This document shows, one piece after another, positions 40,851 through 52,493 of a stretch of DNA of 64,000 bases (position 1 is the first letter of the stretch; each line of letters starts with the position of its first letter). The stretch is taken from NCBI GenBank assembly GCA_007570785.1, contig ML661382.1, positions 437,526 to 501,525 on the forward strand, given 5' to 3'. This DNA comes from Antilocapra americana. Taxonomy: Eukaryota; Chordata; Mammalia; Artiodactyla; Antilocapridae. The notes under the pieces were generated by a model that had not been told where the DNA came from, made no database searches, and saw only the letters and a list, made by a program, of their open reading frames with translations. The position numbers were made by a program, and so were the translations under genes.

Positions 40851-41499
40851 CATGTTTTGGGGATCAGCGCCTTTAATCCTCAGATTTATCTGTTGTAATG
40901 ACCACACGTATCAGCTGCTAGCTGTGTGGCTTTGGAGGTCAGTGAATTATTCTGCACAGAGCACACAGCACAGGGTCTGATAAATACCCATGATTTTGAG
41001 TTCCCTGCGGGTTCAGCACTTAGAACCATCTGCTTATTTGATCCGCGTGAATTTTTCCAGGGCCTTCAAGGGGCCCACACTTTGTTTAGGAAGAGATCTA
41101 TCACTTACACAGGAAACAGCCCTTGTGGATTTTGTCATTCAGCAAACACTGTCATTGTTCAGTCATTCAACAAACACAGTTACGGTACCCACCCTGGGGA
41201 AAGCAGGAGCTCTGAGCAGAGAGGGCTGCTCTCCAGCTAACGCTCTGCTCAAGATGCATCGGGCAGAATTTTAATAGCATCCATGTGTTTCATTTTGCCC
41301 ATTACGACACCATTATATTTTAAAGCTTGTCTTCCTAACCCTCCCATTTTTCTTCTAGACTGCACTCCTGCTCTGTGGCTCTAGTTTCTGTAACCATTAG
41401 GAAGGTATTATAGTTACTGGAGATTCATCTATCATTTTATGAGTCTCTTTCAAGAGAGGAAATAACAGGTTGTTTCAACTGCGAAGTGATGGCTCACAA
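40851..41499. other. No gene; single-copy DNA
   Basis: 41000-41090 and 41270-41330 are repeat-free with some CpGs (gatccgcgtgaatttttcca, gcccattacgacaccattat). The tandem phrases gtcattcagcaaacactgtc and cagtcattcaacaaacacag at about 41135-41180 are a short direct duplication. Confidence 0.4.
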
Positions 41500-41660
41500 A
41501 GGCCTGTGGAACAGGCGTCTTGCTCCCGGGGGATCAGCCAAGCGGTGTTTATCTTTGACACAATAAGCAAAAGATCGGAAATGATTACAACAAATGGCAG
41601 AGTAAACAATCCATTCGCTGCAAAGGGCACCTGCCCAAATGCCGGAAATTGGATCCACAC
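41500..41660. promoter_or_regulatory. Candidate conserved non-coding element
   Basis: Repeat-free block with gatcagccaagcggtgttta, tctttgacacaataagcaaa, agatcggaaatgattacaac and cattcgctgcaaagg. The FOX-like tgttta, ATTA-type and CpG phrases together are suggestive. Antisense frames across this interval have no known domain. Confidence 0.35.
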
Positions 41661-41884
41661 ACAGCTGCCAACTCCAGACTGTGGCCCTGATGGCTTCATC
41701 ATGCTCTGCGGGATGCCGTGGGTGGTGTGGAGACTTGTCCCACCCCTGCATGAAAGGCCCTGGCAGGCAGGCCCCAAATCTTGATCCCTTTGGGAATCTC
41801 CTTGCCCTTGGGCCCAAGTCCAGCCTCCTTCCCTGACTCAAAAAGCTCTCATGACCTTGGGACTGTTTGGTCCACTGCTTTGTC

Positions 41885-42330
41885 CCCACCCCATTGCCTG
41901 GCATAAACCAGACACTCAGTAAATAATTGTTGGCAGAGGCAGTGAATAGTCTGGCCCCTGCCTACCCCTCCAGCTCCACCTCCTGCCTCCCTCTCCTTAT
42001 AATCTTCTCTGAATTGCCTTTAGTTCCTAACATGCAGCATACTCCACTTTTCTGTTCTACCTTTGCACATCCTGCCTCCTCTGCTGGGAACCCTCTCCTC
42101 CACCTCTTCCTGGTTGATTCCTTACTCACCTTAGTTTTCAGCTCAGATTCCCCTTCTTCCAAGAAGCCTTCCCCAATCCCATTGCCCTCCCGGCCCACTC
42201 ACCCTAATGGCTGTTAATTTAGTACTTTCTTTTTTGTAGCCCCTTGTCTATGTTTCCACTGGGTTGAAAGCTCTTGAAGAATGGCAGTGGTGTCTGTTTA
42301 CTGCCAAACATCATCAACTCCTGCTCCCCT
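41885..42330 (+). mobile_element. L2 LINE fragment (sense)
   Basis: Landmarks: tctggcccctgcctacccct, ccagctccacctcctgcctc, acctttgcacatcctgcctc, ttcttccaagaagccttccc, tccactgggttgaaagctct. Confidence 0.82.
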
Positions 42331-42683
42331 TCTGTAGGGCAAAGCTTCTTCAAGGAAGCAGCTGCCAGGATAGGGACTATGGAACCCAACCTTCCATTCA
42401 TGTGGTTACCTTTGGCAGTGAGATGCGAGTGGAAGTGGTATGTGTCCCTTCTGGACCAAAGCGATTAAATAGGGGGCAATCCTTCACACGCTCTCTCCTC
42501 CCTCATTCTTCTATCAGCTACAAATGATCTAGTGAAGGACTCTGAGGAAGCACCCTGAATTTCTGAGCCCCCCAGGTGAGATGACCAAAGGGAATGTCTG
42601 CACTGGATTTCACATGAGTGTGACATAAGCTCTTACTAGGTATAGCCACTGTTATTTTGAGAACGCTTATTTTAGTAGCTAGT
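42331..42683. other. No gene; unassigned DNA
   Basis: No recognised repeat and no exon-like frame. Confidence 0.45.
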
Positions 42684-42696
42684 ACTAGTCGACCAG

Positions 42697-42898
42697 GAGC
42701 TTCCCAGGTGGCTCAGGGTAAAGAATCTGCCTGCCAAGCAGGAGACACAGGTTTGATCCCTGAATTGGGACTATCCCCTGGAGAAGGAAATGACAACACA
42801 CTCCAGTATTCTTGCCTGGGAAATCTCATGGACAGAGCCTGGCAGGCTGCAGTCCATAGGATTGCAGAGTTGGACATGACTTAGTGACTGAACATCAG
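42697..42898 (+). mobile_element. Bov-tA SINE with target duplication
   Basis: A sense copy from gcttcccaggtggctcaggg to gacttagtgactgaacatca. The flanks actagtcgacca (42684-42695) and attagttgacca (42906-42917) agree at 10 of 12 positions. Confidence 0.94.
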
Positions 42899-42939
42899 CA
42901 GCAGCATTAGTTGACCAATTTACTGCTTTGCTTCAACAC

Positions 42940-43660
42940 ATACTTCTTTTATTTAATTGAAATTTTTTATTATTTTTAAATTGAAATATAATGATTTACA
43001 ATGTGCTATTTTCAGGCATATAGTAAAGTGATTCAGTCACACATAAATATATGTAGAAGTTGACTCTTTTTCAGATAATTTTCCCTTATAGATTATTACA
43101 AAATATTGAATATAGTTCCTTGTGCTATATAGTAAATTCTTGTTGGTTATCTATTTTATATATAGTAGTGTGTATACATTAATCCCAAACTCCTAATTTA
43201 TCCCTTCTCCTTCCCTTTCTCTTTTGGGAGAAACCATAAATTTGTTTTCTATGTCTGTGGGTCTATTTGTTTTGTATACAAGTTCATTTGTATCATTTTT
43301 AAAAGATTCTACATGTTAAGTGATATATGGTTTTGTCTTTATCATTCTAGCTTACTTCACTTAGTATGATAATTTCTAGGTTCATCCATGTTGCAGCAAA
43401 TGGCATTATTTCATTCTTTTTTGATCGTTGAGTGATATTCCATTATATATATGCACTGCTGCTGCTGCTCAGTCACTCAGTCATGTCTGACTCTGTGCGA
43501 CCCCATAAACGGCAGCCCACCAGGCTCCTCTGTCCATAGGATTTTCCAGGCAAGTACTGGAGTGGGTTGCCATTGCCTTCTCCGGTCTATATGCGCTACA
43601 TCTTCTTTATCCATTCATATGTTGATGGACATTTAGGTTGCTCCTATGTCTTGGTTTCAA
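42940..43660 (-). mobile_element. L1 3' UTR (antisense), interrupted
   Basis: Antisense landmarks: gtgctattttcaggcatata, gtgattcagtcacacataaa, agttccttgtgctatatagt, ttctatgtctgtgggtctat, cttacttcacttagtatgat, and after the SINE tgttgatggacatttaggtt. No coding sequence is included. Confidence 0.9.
43457..43585 (-). mobile_element. Short Bov-A SINE unit inside L1
   Basis: It starts with a ctgctgctgctgct run, then cagtcactcagtcatgtctg, and ends at gccattgccttctccgg. The tRNA-like head is absent. Flanks tatatatgcac and tctatatgcgc are a diverged target duplication within the L1. Confidence 0.92.
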
Positions 43661-44000
43661 CATGTATTTGTTAAAACTGGAGTTTCCTGGCCACACAGTC
43701 TCACTCTGGGTCTGCACAACCCCCAACCGACTGGGCCCAGCAGTTCCCAGGAATCTACAGCTTGGCTATGGAGAGGAGTTTGAGAATCAGTTCACATCAT
43801 AAAAAGCAACAATTTGTTAGACTAAATGGACTGAGATGTGTACCACTGGACAATATACAGGTATTTGCTTGTGGATGGAAATGGCATTATTCAATATAAG
43901 GTGTCTTAATAAAAATAGACAAATAATAGCCTTTGATATAGCACATTAGATAGGGTAAGTGTTACTCTCTCCTTCAACCCATGTCCCATTAAGTTCTATA
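43661..44000. other. No gene; unassigned DNA
   Basis: 43690-43790 contains a phrase (cacaacccccaaccgactgg) that I cannot place. No exon. Confidence 0.4.
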
Positions 44001-44480
44001 GATCCCATATGCCTTTTCCATTTGTCCACTCTCTCTACTGCCTCACCATGCATTAGTACCTTTTATCTCTCAACAGAACCACCCAAGAGCCCCTGAACTG
44101 GTCTTCTCCTCTCTACATTCAGAGGAGAGGAGTTTGCTATCACCTACATCACAGCCATATGATTCTTCTAAGGCCCAAAACTAACCTCTCAGCCACCTGT
44201 TGCATTCAGGGGAAACCATACTCCATACCTAACATTGAAAGCCTTTCGAGGTATGTCTCCTGCTTCTCACCCATCTTTCCCTGGATCTCCATCCACACAG
44301 TGTTTCAGAGACTCTAAGCTCCTCTTCTTTGTGTCCTGAGTATTTCTGCATCCATGGTTTGCCTTCCATCAATGCTTGGCCAAGTTTCAAGGTTCCACCC
44401 AAATGCCACCTTTTCCAGGGAGCCAGCCTGGATTTCCCTCTGAAATCCCACAGCTACTGAGGACCCTCTCTTACCCTGGG
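44001..44480 (+). mobile_element. L2 LINE fragment (sense)
   Basis: Landmarks: ccacccaagagcccctgaac, tctctctactgcctcaccat, ccaagtttcaaggttccacc, ccaaatgccaccttttccag and ggagccagcctggatttccc. Confidence 0.68.
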
Positions 44481-45197
44481 TGTCTCCGAAAGCACAGCCT
44501 GAAGCACAATCTTGAGAGTGTTTAATTGGAAAGTCGTGCCAGTGAGCAGGTATGAGGGTTCAGGGGAGTGAAATGGGAAAGACGGATTGCTGAACTGGCC
44601 ACCATTTCAATCCTTAAGGAATTAGTCTTAGGGTTTTCTGCCTGGGAGGATGAAAGGAGGCCCCACAGGTATGAACTACTCTCTCTTCCAGGTGGGACAT
44701 GTGTGTCCCGAGCGGGTTCCTTCTGTTCCCTCTCCCTGTGATGTAAGAGGAAGACAGGGCAGGAAGTGAGAGGCATATGTCACCCTGGTTCTGTCAAGTT
44801 ACACCTGAGGGAAGCTGGTCCCAGTCTGTGCAGGGCTGGTCACTCTGAGTTTGCTGGTGTGACAGAACTGCCGAGGTGTCTTGAAGTGGCACCTGAGAGG
44901 TGTCCAGTACACAGCCCTTCATTCAGCCTTCCTGCTAGGACAGTTTTTACATATATGTCGTTTTCTCTAATCTGGTGAGTCTTTGAAGACAGGTATTGTA
45001 TTTTATCCCCAATATCCAGCGTGGGTCCTAATACACATTTGGGCTCAAACACGCTGAGTAAATGGATGAGAAGTTTCAAATGATTGTTTTTCTCTGCAGA
45101 GAAAAAACCTCCTTCAATGTGAATTTTTGAAGTGTGTGAAGTGGGGGTAGTTATATCCAGAGAAAACCCTGAACAAAACAATAATAGTAGTAATTAA
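44481..45197. other. No gene; L2 tail and unassigned DNA
   Basis: 44960-45075 has the L2 3'-tail pattern (tgaagacaggtattgtattt, tatccccaatatccagcgtg, aacacgctgagtaaatggat). The rest is unassigned. Confidence 0.45.
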
Positions 45198-45207
45198 CAA
45201 TAGTAAT

Positions 45208-45250
45208 GTGTTGCAAAGAGTCGGACACGACTGAGAGCGACTTTCATTTT
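45208..45250 (+). mobile_element. 43-bp Bov-tA 3' tail
   Basis: Only gtgttgcaaagagtcggaca and cgactgagagcgactttcat remain, the extreme 3' end of the SINE. The flanks caatagtaat (45198-45207) and caataataat (45251-45260) agree at 9 of 10 positions and fit a target duplication. Confidence 0.82.
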
Positions 45251-45500
45251 CAATAATAATAGCTGATATTTACTAGGTCCTTACTATATGCCAAGTGTTT
45301 AAGCACTGTATATGTGAGTTTACTTGAAACTTACAATCCCCGAATAAATTATTATTATTCTCATTCTAAAGATGGAGAAATGGAGACAGAGGTTAAATAA
45401 CTTGCTCAGGGTCTCATGGTCATGAGCAATAGGGCTTGGAATTTGGACCTGGCTAGCATTCTGATGCTCATATCTGGGTTCACACCCAGCACAGGGTAGG
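45251..45500 (-). mobile_element. MIR SINE, near full length
   Basis: An antisense MIR from gatatttactaggtccttac and tatatgccaagtgtttaagc through tggagaaatggagacagagg to aatagggcttggaatttgga. Confidence 0.85.
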
Positions 45501-45904
45501 GGGGCTGCCTGGGATGTCCTTACAACCCTGACTCTGGAAGTTGGGAGGGGCAGGGAATTTGTTAGTGTTTATTTCTGCTAAAGCTCCTAATAAAGTGTGC
45601 AAATATGTGTTACATTTTTATTAGGTCCTGTGTCTGCCCACAGGTTAGGGACAAAGTGTGGGATTTTATCTTTTAAGTGTTTGCCTCCGTCTCTCTCTCC
45701 CTCTTTTCTCACAAACCAGTAAGGAATAGGGCAACTTATTTAAATAACAGGCAAAGAATATTCATAGAAGACGAAATAAACATCAATAAGGGAATAGAAG
45801 TTTTACTTAACATATAAACAAAGAAATACGAGTTAAGACAGTAATATGCCTTTTCCCCCCTTAACGAAAGCAGATTGCTTCTTTTCCTAGTGAGTGATTG
45901 TAGC
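45501..45904. other. No gene; unassigned DNA
   Basis: An AT-rich, repeat-free interval. No coding evidence. Confidence 0.4.
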
Positions 45905-46187
45905 CTGGATTGGCAAAACTCCAAAGAACAGTTTCTCCCATTCACTGCTGGTGAGTCTTTCCAGGGGTAATTTGGCAATATGAATCGGAAGCCTTAAAAA
46001 TCTGCAGGTGCTTTGATCCAGCAGTTCCCCCTGGAACAGATCCTAAGGAGACAGTCAAGGATGTACACAGAGATTTAATTAGAAGTGTATTTACCAAAAC
46101 ATTGTTGATGGTACTGAAAAAGTTAAAGCTGTTTAAGTGTCTCTCAGGCTGGTCACACATCACAGTGCGTTGCTAGGTAGTCACTGC

Positions 46188-46838
46188 AGGTGACACACGC
46201 AGACCTCAGCAACATCGTGGGTTCTGTTCCAGACCAACACAATGAAGTGAATATCACAATAAGGTGAGTCACATGATGTTTCATCGCAAAGTGCATTTAA
46301 AAGTTATATTTATACTGTATACTGTATGTATAGAGGCTTCCCTGGTGGCTAGGAGGTTAAAGCGTCTGCCTGCAGCGCAGGAGACCCGGGTTCAGTCCCT
46401 GGGTCGGGAAGATCCCCTGGAGAAGGACATGGCAACCCACTCCAGTATTCCTGTAGTCTGTTAAGTGTGCTATAGCATTATGTCTAAAAAATGATGTACA
46501 TACCTTAATTTAAAAACACTTTATTGCTAAAAAATGCTAACTGAGTCTTCGGCAAGTTGTGTGACCTTTTTGCAATAGTAACATCAAAGATCACTGATCA
46601 CAGATGACCATAACAAATACAGTGGTAATGAGAACATTTGAAATATTGTGAGATTTAGCAAAATATGACACAGAGACACAAAGCAAGCAAATGTTATTGG
46701 AAAAATGGCACTGATAGCCTTGCTCAATACAGGGTTGACACAAAACCTCAATTTGTTAAAAAAAAAAAAAAAAACAAAGTCACACAGCATCTGTGAAGCA
46801 CAATAAGACAAAGTGCAATAAAATGAGGTATATGCCTG
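46188..46838 (-). mobile_element. Tigger DNA transposon, internally deleted
   Basis: The left end matches the Tigger 3' terminus in reverse (cagacctcagcaacatcgtg, ttctgttccagacc). The right end is the 5' terminus in reverse (aaagtgcaataaaatgaggt, atatgcctg). Between them are ctatagcattatgtctaaaa and ctttattgctaaaaaatgct from the 3' region, then a jump near 46552 to agatcactgatcacagatga from the 5' region. The pogo-like transposase gene is missing, so this is a non-autonomous derivative. A 17-bp A-run lies at about 46758-46774. Confidence 0.88.
46334..46452 (+). mobile_element. Bov-tA SINE head fragment inside Tigger
   Basis: A sense copy from aggcttccctggtggctagg to ccactccagtattc. It stops abruptly, and the Tigger text resumes as ctgtagtctgttaagtgtgc. 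The lack of a normal SINE 3' end is unusual and suggests a later deletion. Confidence 0.88.
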
Positions 46839-46984
46839 TAATGTTTTATGGCATGGAAAGATGCATACGATAAATATTACATGAGAAAAAAGTGGGTGCA
46901 AAACAGATAAAGTGTTGGAGGCAGTAAGCCATGTACACAAGCAGCTCAAACACGAGGACGCGGAAGAACCCCGATTAGCCTAGT

Positions 46985-47225
46985 ACCATAAGGGAAAGAA
47001 AGCACAGACTCTAGACCCAGGTTGGCTGGATTCAATCCCCATCTCTGCTAGGAAGTAACTATGTGAGCTTGGATAAGTCCCTCAACCTCCCTGTGCCTTA
47101 GTATTCTCATCTGTAAAATGGGGATTCACCATAAAACCCACCTAAACAAGTCAGCATATGGAAAGTGCTTAGAAGCTTGCCAGGCATCTAGTAAGTAGGC
47201 AGAATGTGAGAGTTTGTTAAACAAA
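46985..47225 (+). mobile_element. MIR SINE, near full length
   Basis: A sense MIR from agcacagactctagacccag through ttcaatccccatctctgcta, gtgagcttggataagtccct and ttctcatctgtaaaatgggg to gtgcttagaagcttgccagg. One of the most complete MIRs in the window. Confidence 0.92.
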
Positions 47226-47259
47226 AATGTGCAGTGTCCTATCAGAAATATAAGGCCTG

Positions 47260-47567
47260 CACTTCCCTGGAGGTCCAGTGGTTAAGAATCTGCCTGCCAG
47301 TGCAGGGGACACGGGTTCAATCCCAGGCCAGGGAAGATTCCACATGCTGTGGGTAGCTAAGCCCAAGTGCCATAACTACTGAGCCCACTCCTGAGAGCCT
47401 ACTCTAGAGCCTGTGAGCCGCAGTTACTGAAGCCCGTGCGCTCCAGAGCCCGTGCTAAGCAAGAAGAGAAGCCACCCAATGAGAAGCCCGTGCACCTCAA
47501 CTGGAGAGTAGGCCACATGCAGCAATGAAGACCGAGTGCAGCCAAAAATAGATAAATTAAAAAAAAT
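47260..47567 (+). mobile_element. CHR-type SINE, full length, with target duplication
   Basis: Head cacttccctggaggtccagt, gttaagaatctgcctgccag; body agagcctgtgagccgcagtt, agaagagaagccacccaatg; tail gaccgagtgcagccaaaaat and an A-rich end. The flanks aaatataaggcctg (47246-47259) and aaatataaagcttg (47568-47581) agree at 12 of 14 positions. Confidence 0.93.
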
Positions 47568-47581
47568 AAATATAAAGCTTG

Positions 47582-48489
47582 TGGAGAGAGAATCATTGTC
47601 TCACAGGACGTGGGGGCCAGCTTCTGAGAGGGGAGGGCACCTGTTGGGGTCTCGACTGACGTGAGGGACTTCTTGGGGTGGAGATGGAGCCAGTTGAAGG
47701 CGTTCCTTCCCTAGCTTTTCCTAGGAGGCCAGCTTGGAGGCGTTCCCCGAAGGCAGACTGGAAGGTCCTCTCCATGGAGCTACCCTGGGCCGTAGAATGC
47801 ACATGGCTGTTGGGAGACTGCCAGGCTTACCATGGTGAGGATGGTTTTTGGTCTCTGGAGCAGCTTCACCTTGCTACCCGGGCCAGGGTTTCCCTTTGTC
47901 TGTTCGTGCAGGGCATTTCCAGTTTTGCAGAATGGAGCAAGGTTGTGAGGCAAGTTCTAGGACAGAAGGCTAGATCTTCTTTTAAGAAATAAGCATGTTT
48001 TTTAAAGAGGTGAATTTTATTCCATAGTGTTATGTTTTACCCAAGTTTCTGCTGAGCCAAAGTTTTGGAATTACATTTATCTTACAGAATTCTTAGAATG
48101 CAGAGCCTACACTGACCATTCAAATCATGCAGTTATTGGATGGAGAGATGATGCCAAGACACTGGAAAGTCCTACCCAGGAGGTCGTGACAGAACTGGGG
48201 CCAGGGTCCAACGGTTGAGTATGTGGGGGCAAAGCTATGACCCCTGTGCTGGAGTCAGGGGCAGTGCAAGGAGGCAGATTTTAGCTCCACTGCAATTTAC
48301 AGGCAAACCCGTCCAGAATCAAAGTGGGCTTCATGGAGGTGGTGAGCTCCTCATTGCTAAGAGTGTATAAGTTGAGACTGGTGGACTCTTGGGAAATGGT
48401 GCAGCTAGATTAATTGACTTTTGAATTTTCTTTAGATTCTGAGATTCTGTTGTGCCTTGTTGTTCATCTTTTTTTAAAAAATTAAACAT
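47582..48489. other. No gene; single-copy DNA
   Basis: A GC-rich first half falls to an AT-rich second half. A 104-codon frame at 47678-47992 and an overlapping antisense frame have no recognisable domain. 48010-48200 could be an old repeat that I cannot name. Confidence 0.4.
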
Positions 48490-51190
48490 TTAACACACTA
48501 TTTCAAACATGCAGACATGGTGAAAATTGTTTGAGACATTCATTATTCACCATTCAGAATTAAGAGGTTAACCTTTTGCTCTATTTGTTGTAGCCCTCTA
48601 TTCCCATACTAAGGAAGAAAAATCACAGATATAGCTAGGGTCTCCACATTTTCTTTCCTCTGCAGAGGTAACCATTAGCCTAAAATTATTTGTTTGAAAA
48701 AAAATCACTCCCTACCAATTTTCATATATGCATAATGCATATATATATATATGTATCTATAACAACATGTAGCATTGTTTTTTTGTGTTCTTACAATTAA
48801 CCCCAGTTGTATCATACTGATGGTGCTCTTTTGGAACTGATGTTTTTCATTTAATATTATGTTTCTGAGACTTAACCATGTTGATGCATGAAACTTTCGT
48901 GCATTTATTTCAGCAGCTACATAATAATTCATTGTATCAATGAACTGCATTTGATTTGTTTATTTTCTATTCATGGACATTCAGATCTCTTCCTAATTTT
49001 TCTCTATTAAAATATCTAAAGGTGGAATTCCTGGATCATATTACATGCAACATCTTCAACTTTACCAGATTTGAACAATTTCCTCTTCAACATAATCTGC
49101 CCATTTAGAGCTCACCAAGAGTGAGAGTTCCTTCTTTCTCCATCCACCAAAATATGTGATTTTATCAACCATTTTGATTTTTCCAATCTGCTAAGCATGG
49201 AAAGTTATCTCGGTGTTACACTTATTAATATCTTTCTTCCTCTCTCCCTCTTGGGTTCCCATATGACACGTACTAGGCCCAGCAGACATCTTTGTCTGTT
49301 CTTGACTTTAATCTTTTAATACTTCCAATATTTCACCATGATGAATGATATTTGTTATTGGTTTTGGAAGATAACTCTTATCAGCTTAAGGTTTCTTTCC
49401 TAGCTTTTTAAGAGGTTTTTAAAAAATCATGAATTAGCATTGTTGAATTTTATCAAAAGCTTTTTCTAAATCTCTTGACATGATCATGTGGTTTTTCTAC
49501 TTTAATTTGTTAATCTAGTGAATTAAAATGATAGGCTTTGTCTTCTCTTTGCTTCCATTCTTTTTAAAATGAATAAAATATTTCAGATATAACTGAAGCT
49601 CTGTGTTCCCCCGCATGGGTCTCATTTTTTGCCTTCCTCCCCGGAGGCAAATACCACCCTAAATTCAGTGTTTATCATTCTCATGCATATTTTCATACAA
49701 TTGCTACATATGTATGTATCATAAACAATATGTGGTGTTGTTTTGCATGTTTTCAAAGTTTATATAAAATGTGTCTTACTATGCATATTCTACAATTGGC
49801 TTTTCCATTTTGATACTTGAAACTCTAGTTCATCTAGTTGCTATATGTAACTTGTTCACTGAGTTGCTATATGACACTGTGTTTTGTTATTATACTGCAA
49901 TTTATTTTTTTCTTCTTTTGTTTTAGAACACTAAAGTTGTTTCTGATTTTTAGCTGTTGCAAACAACGGCACAGATAGACATTCTTATAAAGGACTTGTT
50001 CTGCACATTGCAAAGTTGCCTGGTTGGGTCATAGGGCATGACTTTCTTCTGTGTTGGCTGTACTGCTTCCCCAAACACACTCCCAGAAGTGTAAGAGGCT
50101 CTGTTTTCCATATACTCTCTGATTTTTGGTGTTGTCAGGCTTTTAATGTTTGCTGACTGGATGGCTGTGAAATGATAACTCATCATTTTTAAAATTTGAA
50201 TTTCCCCCAGTTTATTACTGATATTGAGAATAATATACATATAAGTAAGTATCTATGTATACCTATAGACTTTAAAATATCTATCAAATGTCTATCCATC
50301 TCTTTAGCTTTCATCTATCTATCTTTTGGTCTTCCCTGGTAGCTCAGATGGTTAAGAAGCTGCCTGCAATGCAGGAGACCTGGGTTCGATTCCTGGGTCA
50401 GGAAGATCCCCTAGAGTAGGAAATGGCAACCCACTCCAGTATTCTCACTTGGAGAATTCCAGGGACAGAGGAGCTTGGTGGGCTACAGTCCATGGGGTTG
50501 CAAGGAGCCACTAACTCTTTCATTTCTCACTTTATCTATGTGTATCTCTCTACCTCTCTCTTTCCCCCACCACATGCTATTCATATGTTCATCATATCTT
50601 TTGTCCTTTTTCTTACTTATTTAAAGACTTAAAAATACGTATGTGTGTTTATTTTGAATGCTAATCATTCATTGGTCACATGCCTCACAAAGATATTCTC
50701 CACGTCTGCGGCCTGAGCTTAACACACAAATATTTACCATGATAACAATGTGAACACTCATGGAAATTACACTCAATTTAAAAAGGACCAAGTTGCCAGC
50801 TCTAGAAATCCCTTTCATCCCTTCCTAATGATGTTTATTATCCTTCTCCTGCATGGAACCACTGTCTGGGTTTTTATTTAGCACATTCTTCCTTTATGTA
50901 GTTTAGCTACCTATACAGACATACCAAAACACTGTAAGTTCATGTTGCTCACTTTGAAATTTATGTAACTGAAATAATTTTGTAGTTTTTCTTTTGCATT
51001 TTATTTCTTTGACCTGATAATGTGTCTGTAAGAGTAATCCTTGTGGTGTGTAGCTATAGTTTCACACTTTCTCTGCTGATGGTGTTCTATCAACTAAACA
51101 TTCCACAAATCATCCATCTGACTGTTGGTTTCTTCCATCCAGTGTTTTGAAAATTTTGAACAATATCACTATCAACATTCTTATATATAT
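48490..51190 (-). mobile_element. Antisense L1M patches (3' UTR and ORF2 scraps)
   Basis: 48490-49250 is an old L1 3' UTR (gcatttatttcagcagctac, attcatggacattcagatct). 49420-49530 resembles antisense ORF2 (tgttgaattttatcaaaagc). 49565-50250 and 50810-51190 are further L1 3' UTR segments (tttcccccagtttattactg, ccatctgactgttggtttct). No readable frame survives. The pieces are probably several insertions. Confidence 0.6.
50328..50528 (+). mobile_element. Bov-tA SINE
   Basis: A sense copy from gtcttccctggtagctcaga to ttgcaaggagccactaactc. It lies in the antisense L1 field after a short (TCTA)-rich run (tctatctatc). Confidence 0.94.
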
Positions 51191-51227
51191 ATTTTTTCTG
51201 ACTGTGTGTCAGAGTTTTTCCAGAGAC

Positions 51228-51528
51228 ACAGACATAGAGAACAGACTTAGGGACCCGGGGTAGAGTTGGGGGGAGGAAGGAGAGAGTGAGAGGTATGCAG
51301 AGTGTAATATGGAAACTTACATCACCATACGTATGACTCAGGGAACTCAAACAGGGGCTCTGTAACAACCTAGAGGGGTGAGGTAGGGAGGGAATGGGAG
51401 GGGGGTTAAAGAGGGAGGGGACATATATGTATACCCATGGCCGATTCATGTCAGTGTTTGGCAGAAACCAACAAAATTCTGTAAAGCAATTATCTTTCAA
51501 TTAAAAGATAAATAAATTAAATTAAAAA
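51228..51528 (+). mobile_element. Ruminant L1 3' end with 17-bp target duplication
   Basis: A sense L1 3' UTR: agacatagagaacagactta, ctaccttagggt-type text replaced here by agggacccggggtagagttg, tatgtatacccatggccgat, aaccaacaaaattctgtaaa and gcaattatctttcaattaaa before the tail. The flanks agagtttttccagagac (51211-51227) and agagttcctccagagac (51529-51545) agree at 15 of 17. Confidence 0.93.
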
Positions 51529-52466
51529 AGAGTTCCTCCAGAGACTATACCTAAGGGAGGAACTTCTCAGTCAGGTAAGCAGATCTTCAGCTTTATTAGA
51601 GTGCCAGTTTTCCAAAGTGGCTGTTGTAGCCTGTCTTTCACTTTGCTTATGGTAGCTATTGTTGAACAAAGTTTTTAATTAAAAAGCAGTCAATTTTATC
51701 AATTATTATCTTTTCTTACAGTGCTTTGTTTAAGAAGTCCTCTACCTTGAAGATATTTCTCAATTTTTCCCCCTTAGATATTTTAAACCCTTGTCTTTTC
51801 TGTTCAGTTTTTAATCTACCTGGAAATAATTGTTGTGTAGATGGACATGTAGGCATCTAAGGATGGCCAGTTGTCTTAGTAGCTTTTATTGAAGAGTTCG
51901 TCACTTACCTACTGACTTGTGATATCACCTCTGTCGCATATCAAGTTTCCATTTAAGCGTGGATCTTTTTTATTGAGAAGGGCTTTTGTTGATTTTATTT
52001 CTTTAGTAGCTTGGTTTATTCAGGCTTCTTATTTCTTCTTGAGCTAATTTTGGTCACTTTTATTTTCTAGAAATGTGAAATTTCTTTAGGCGTCAATTAA
52101 AAAATATAAAGCTACTCACATTCTAAACCACTGATATTTAAATTTCTAATTTAATTATATTGTGTATTTCTAATTTTGGATATTCTTGCCTTATCTCTGT
52201 TTCCTTGTTCGGTCTTATTGGAAGTCTATTTTATTAGCTATTTTTTTTTAAATAACTAAAAGTTCTTGCTGACCCTTAAAAAATGATTTTCTATCTTTTA
52301 TCTCATTAATTTCTACTCAATTTTAATATTCTCTTTTTGTCCCTTGCTTCTGACCTTTTTATTGTTTCTTAAGTTGAATAATGCTCTTTTATTTTCTTTC
52401 TCTTATTTAAGTAGTACATTTGCAGTTACAAATTCTCTTCTAAGTACTCTTCCAGCTACATTGTTT

Positions 52467-52493
52467 TAATATGCATCCTTTAGATGCATATTA
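52467..52493. repeat. Perfect 11-bp-arm hairpin
   Basis: The arm taatatgcatc (52467-52477) is the exact reverse complement of gatgcatatta (52483-52493), with a 5-base loop. It lies in AT-rich L1-derived DNA. Confidence 0.85.

Larger units (their letters stand above)
45905..46935 (+). mobile_element. Old L1M 3' UTR (sense), split by Tigger
   Basis: The left part (45905-46187) has cccattcactgctggtgagt, gatccagcagttccccctgg and ttaccaaaacattgttgatg. The right part (46839-46935) has ttttatggcatggaaagatg, catgagaaaaaagtgggtgc and aaaacagataaagtgttgg. Read across the Tigger they form one old L1 3' end. Confidence 0.65.
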
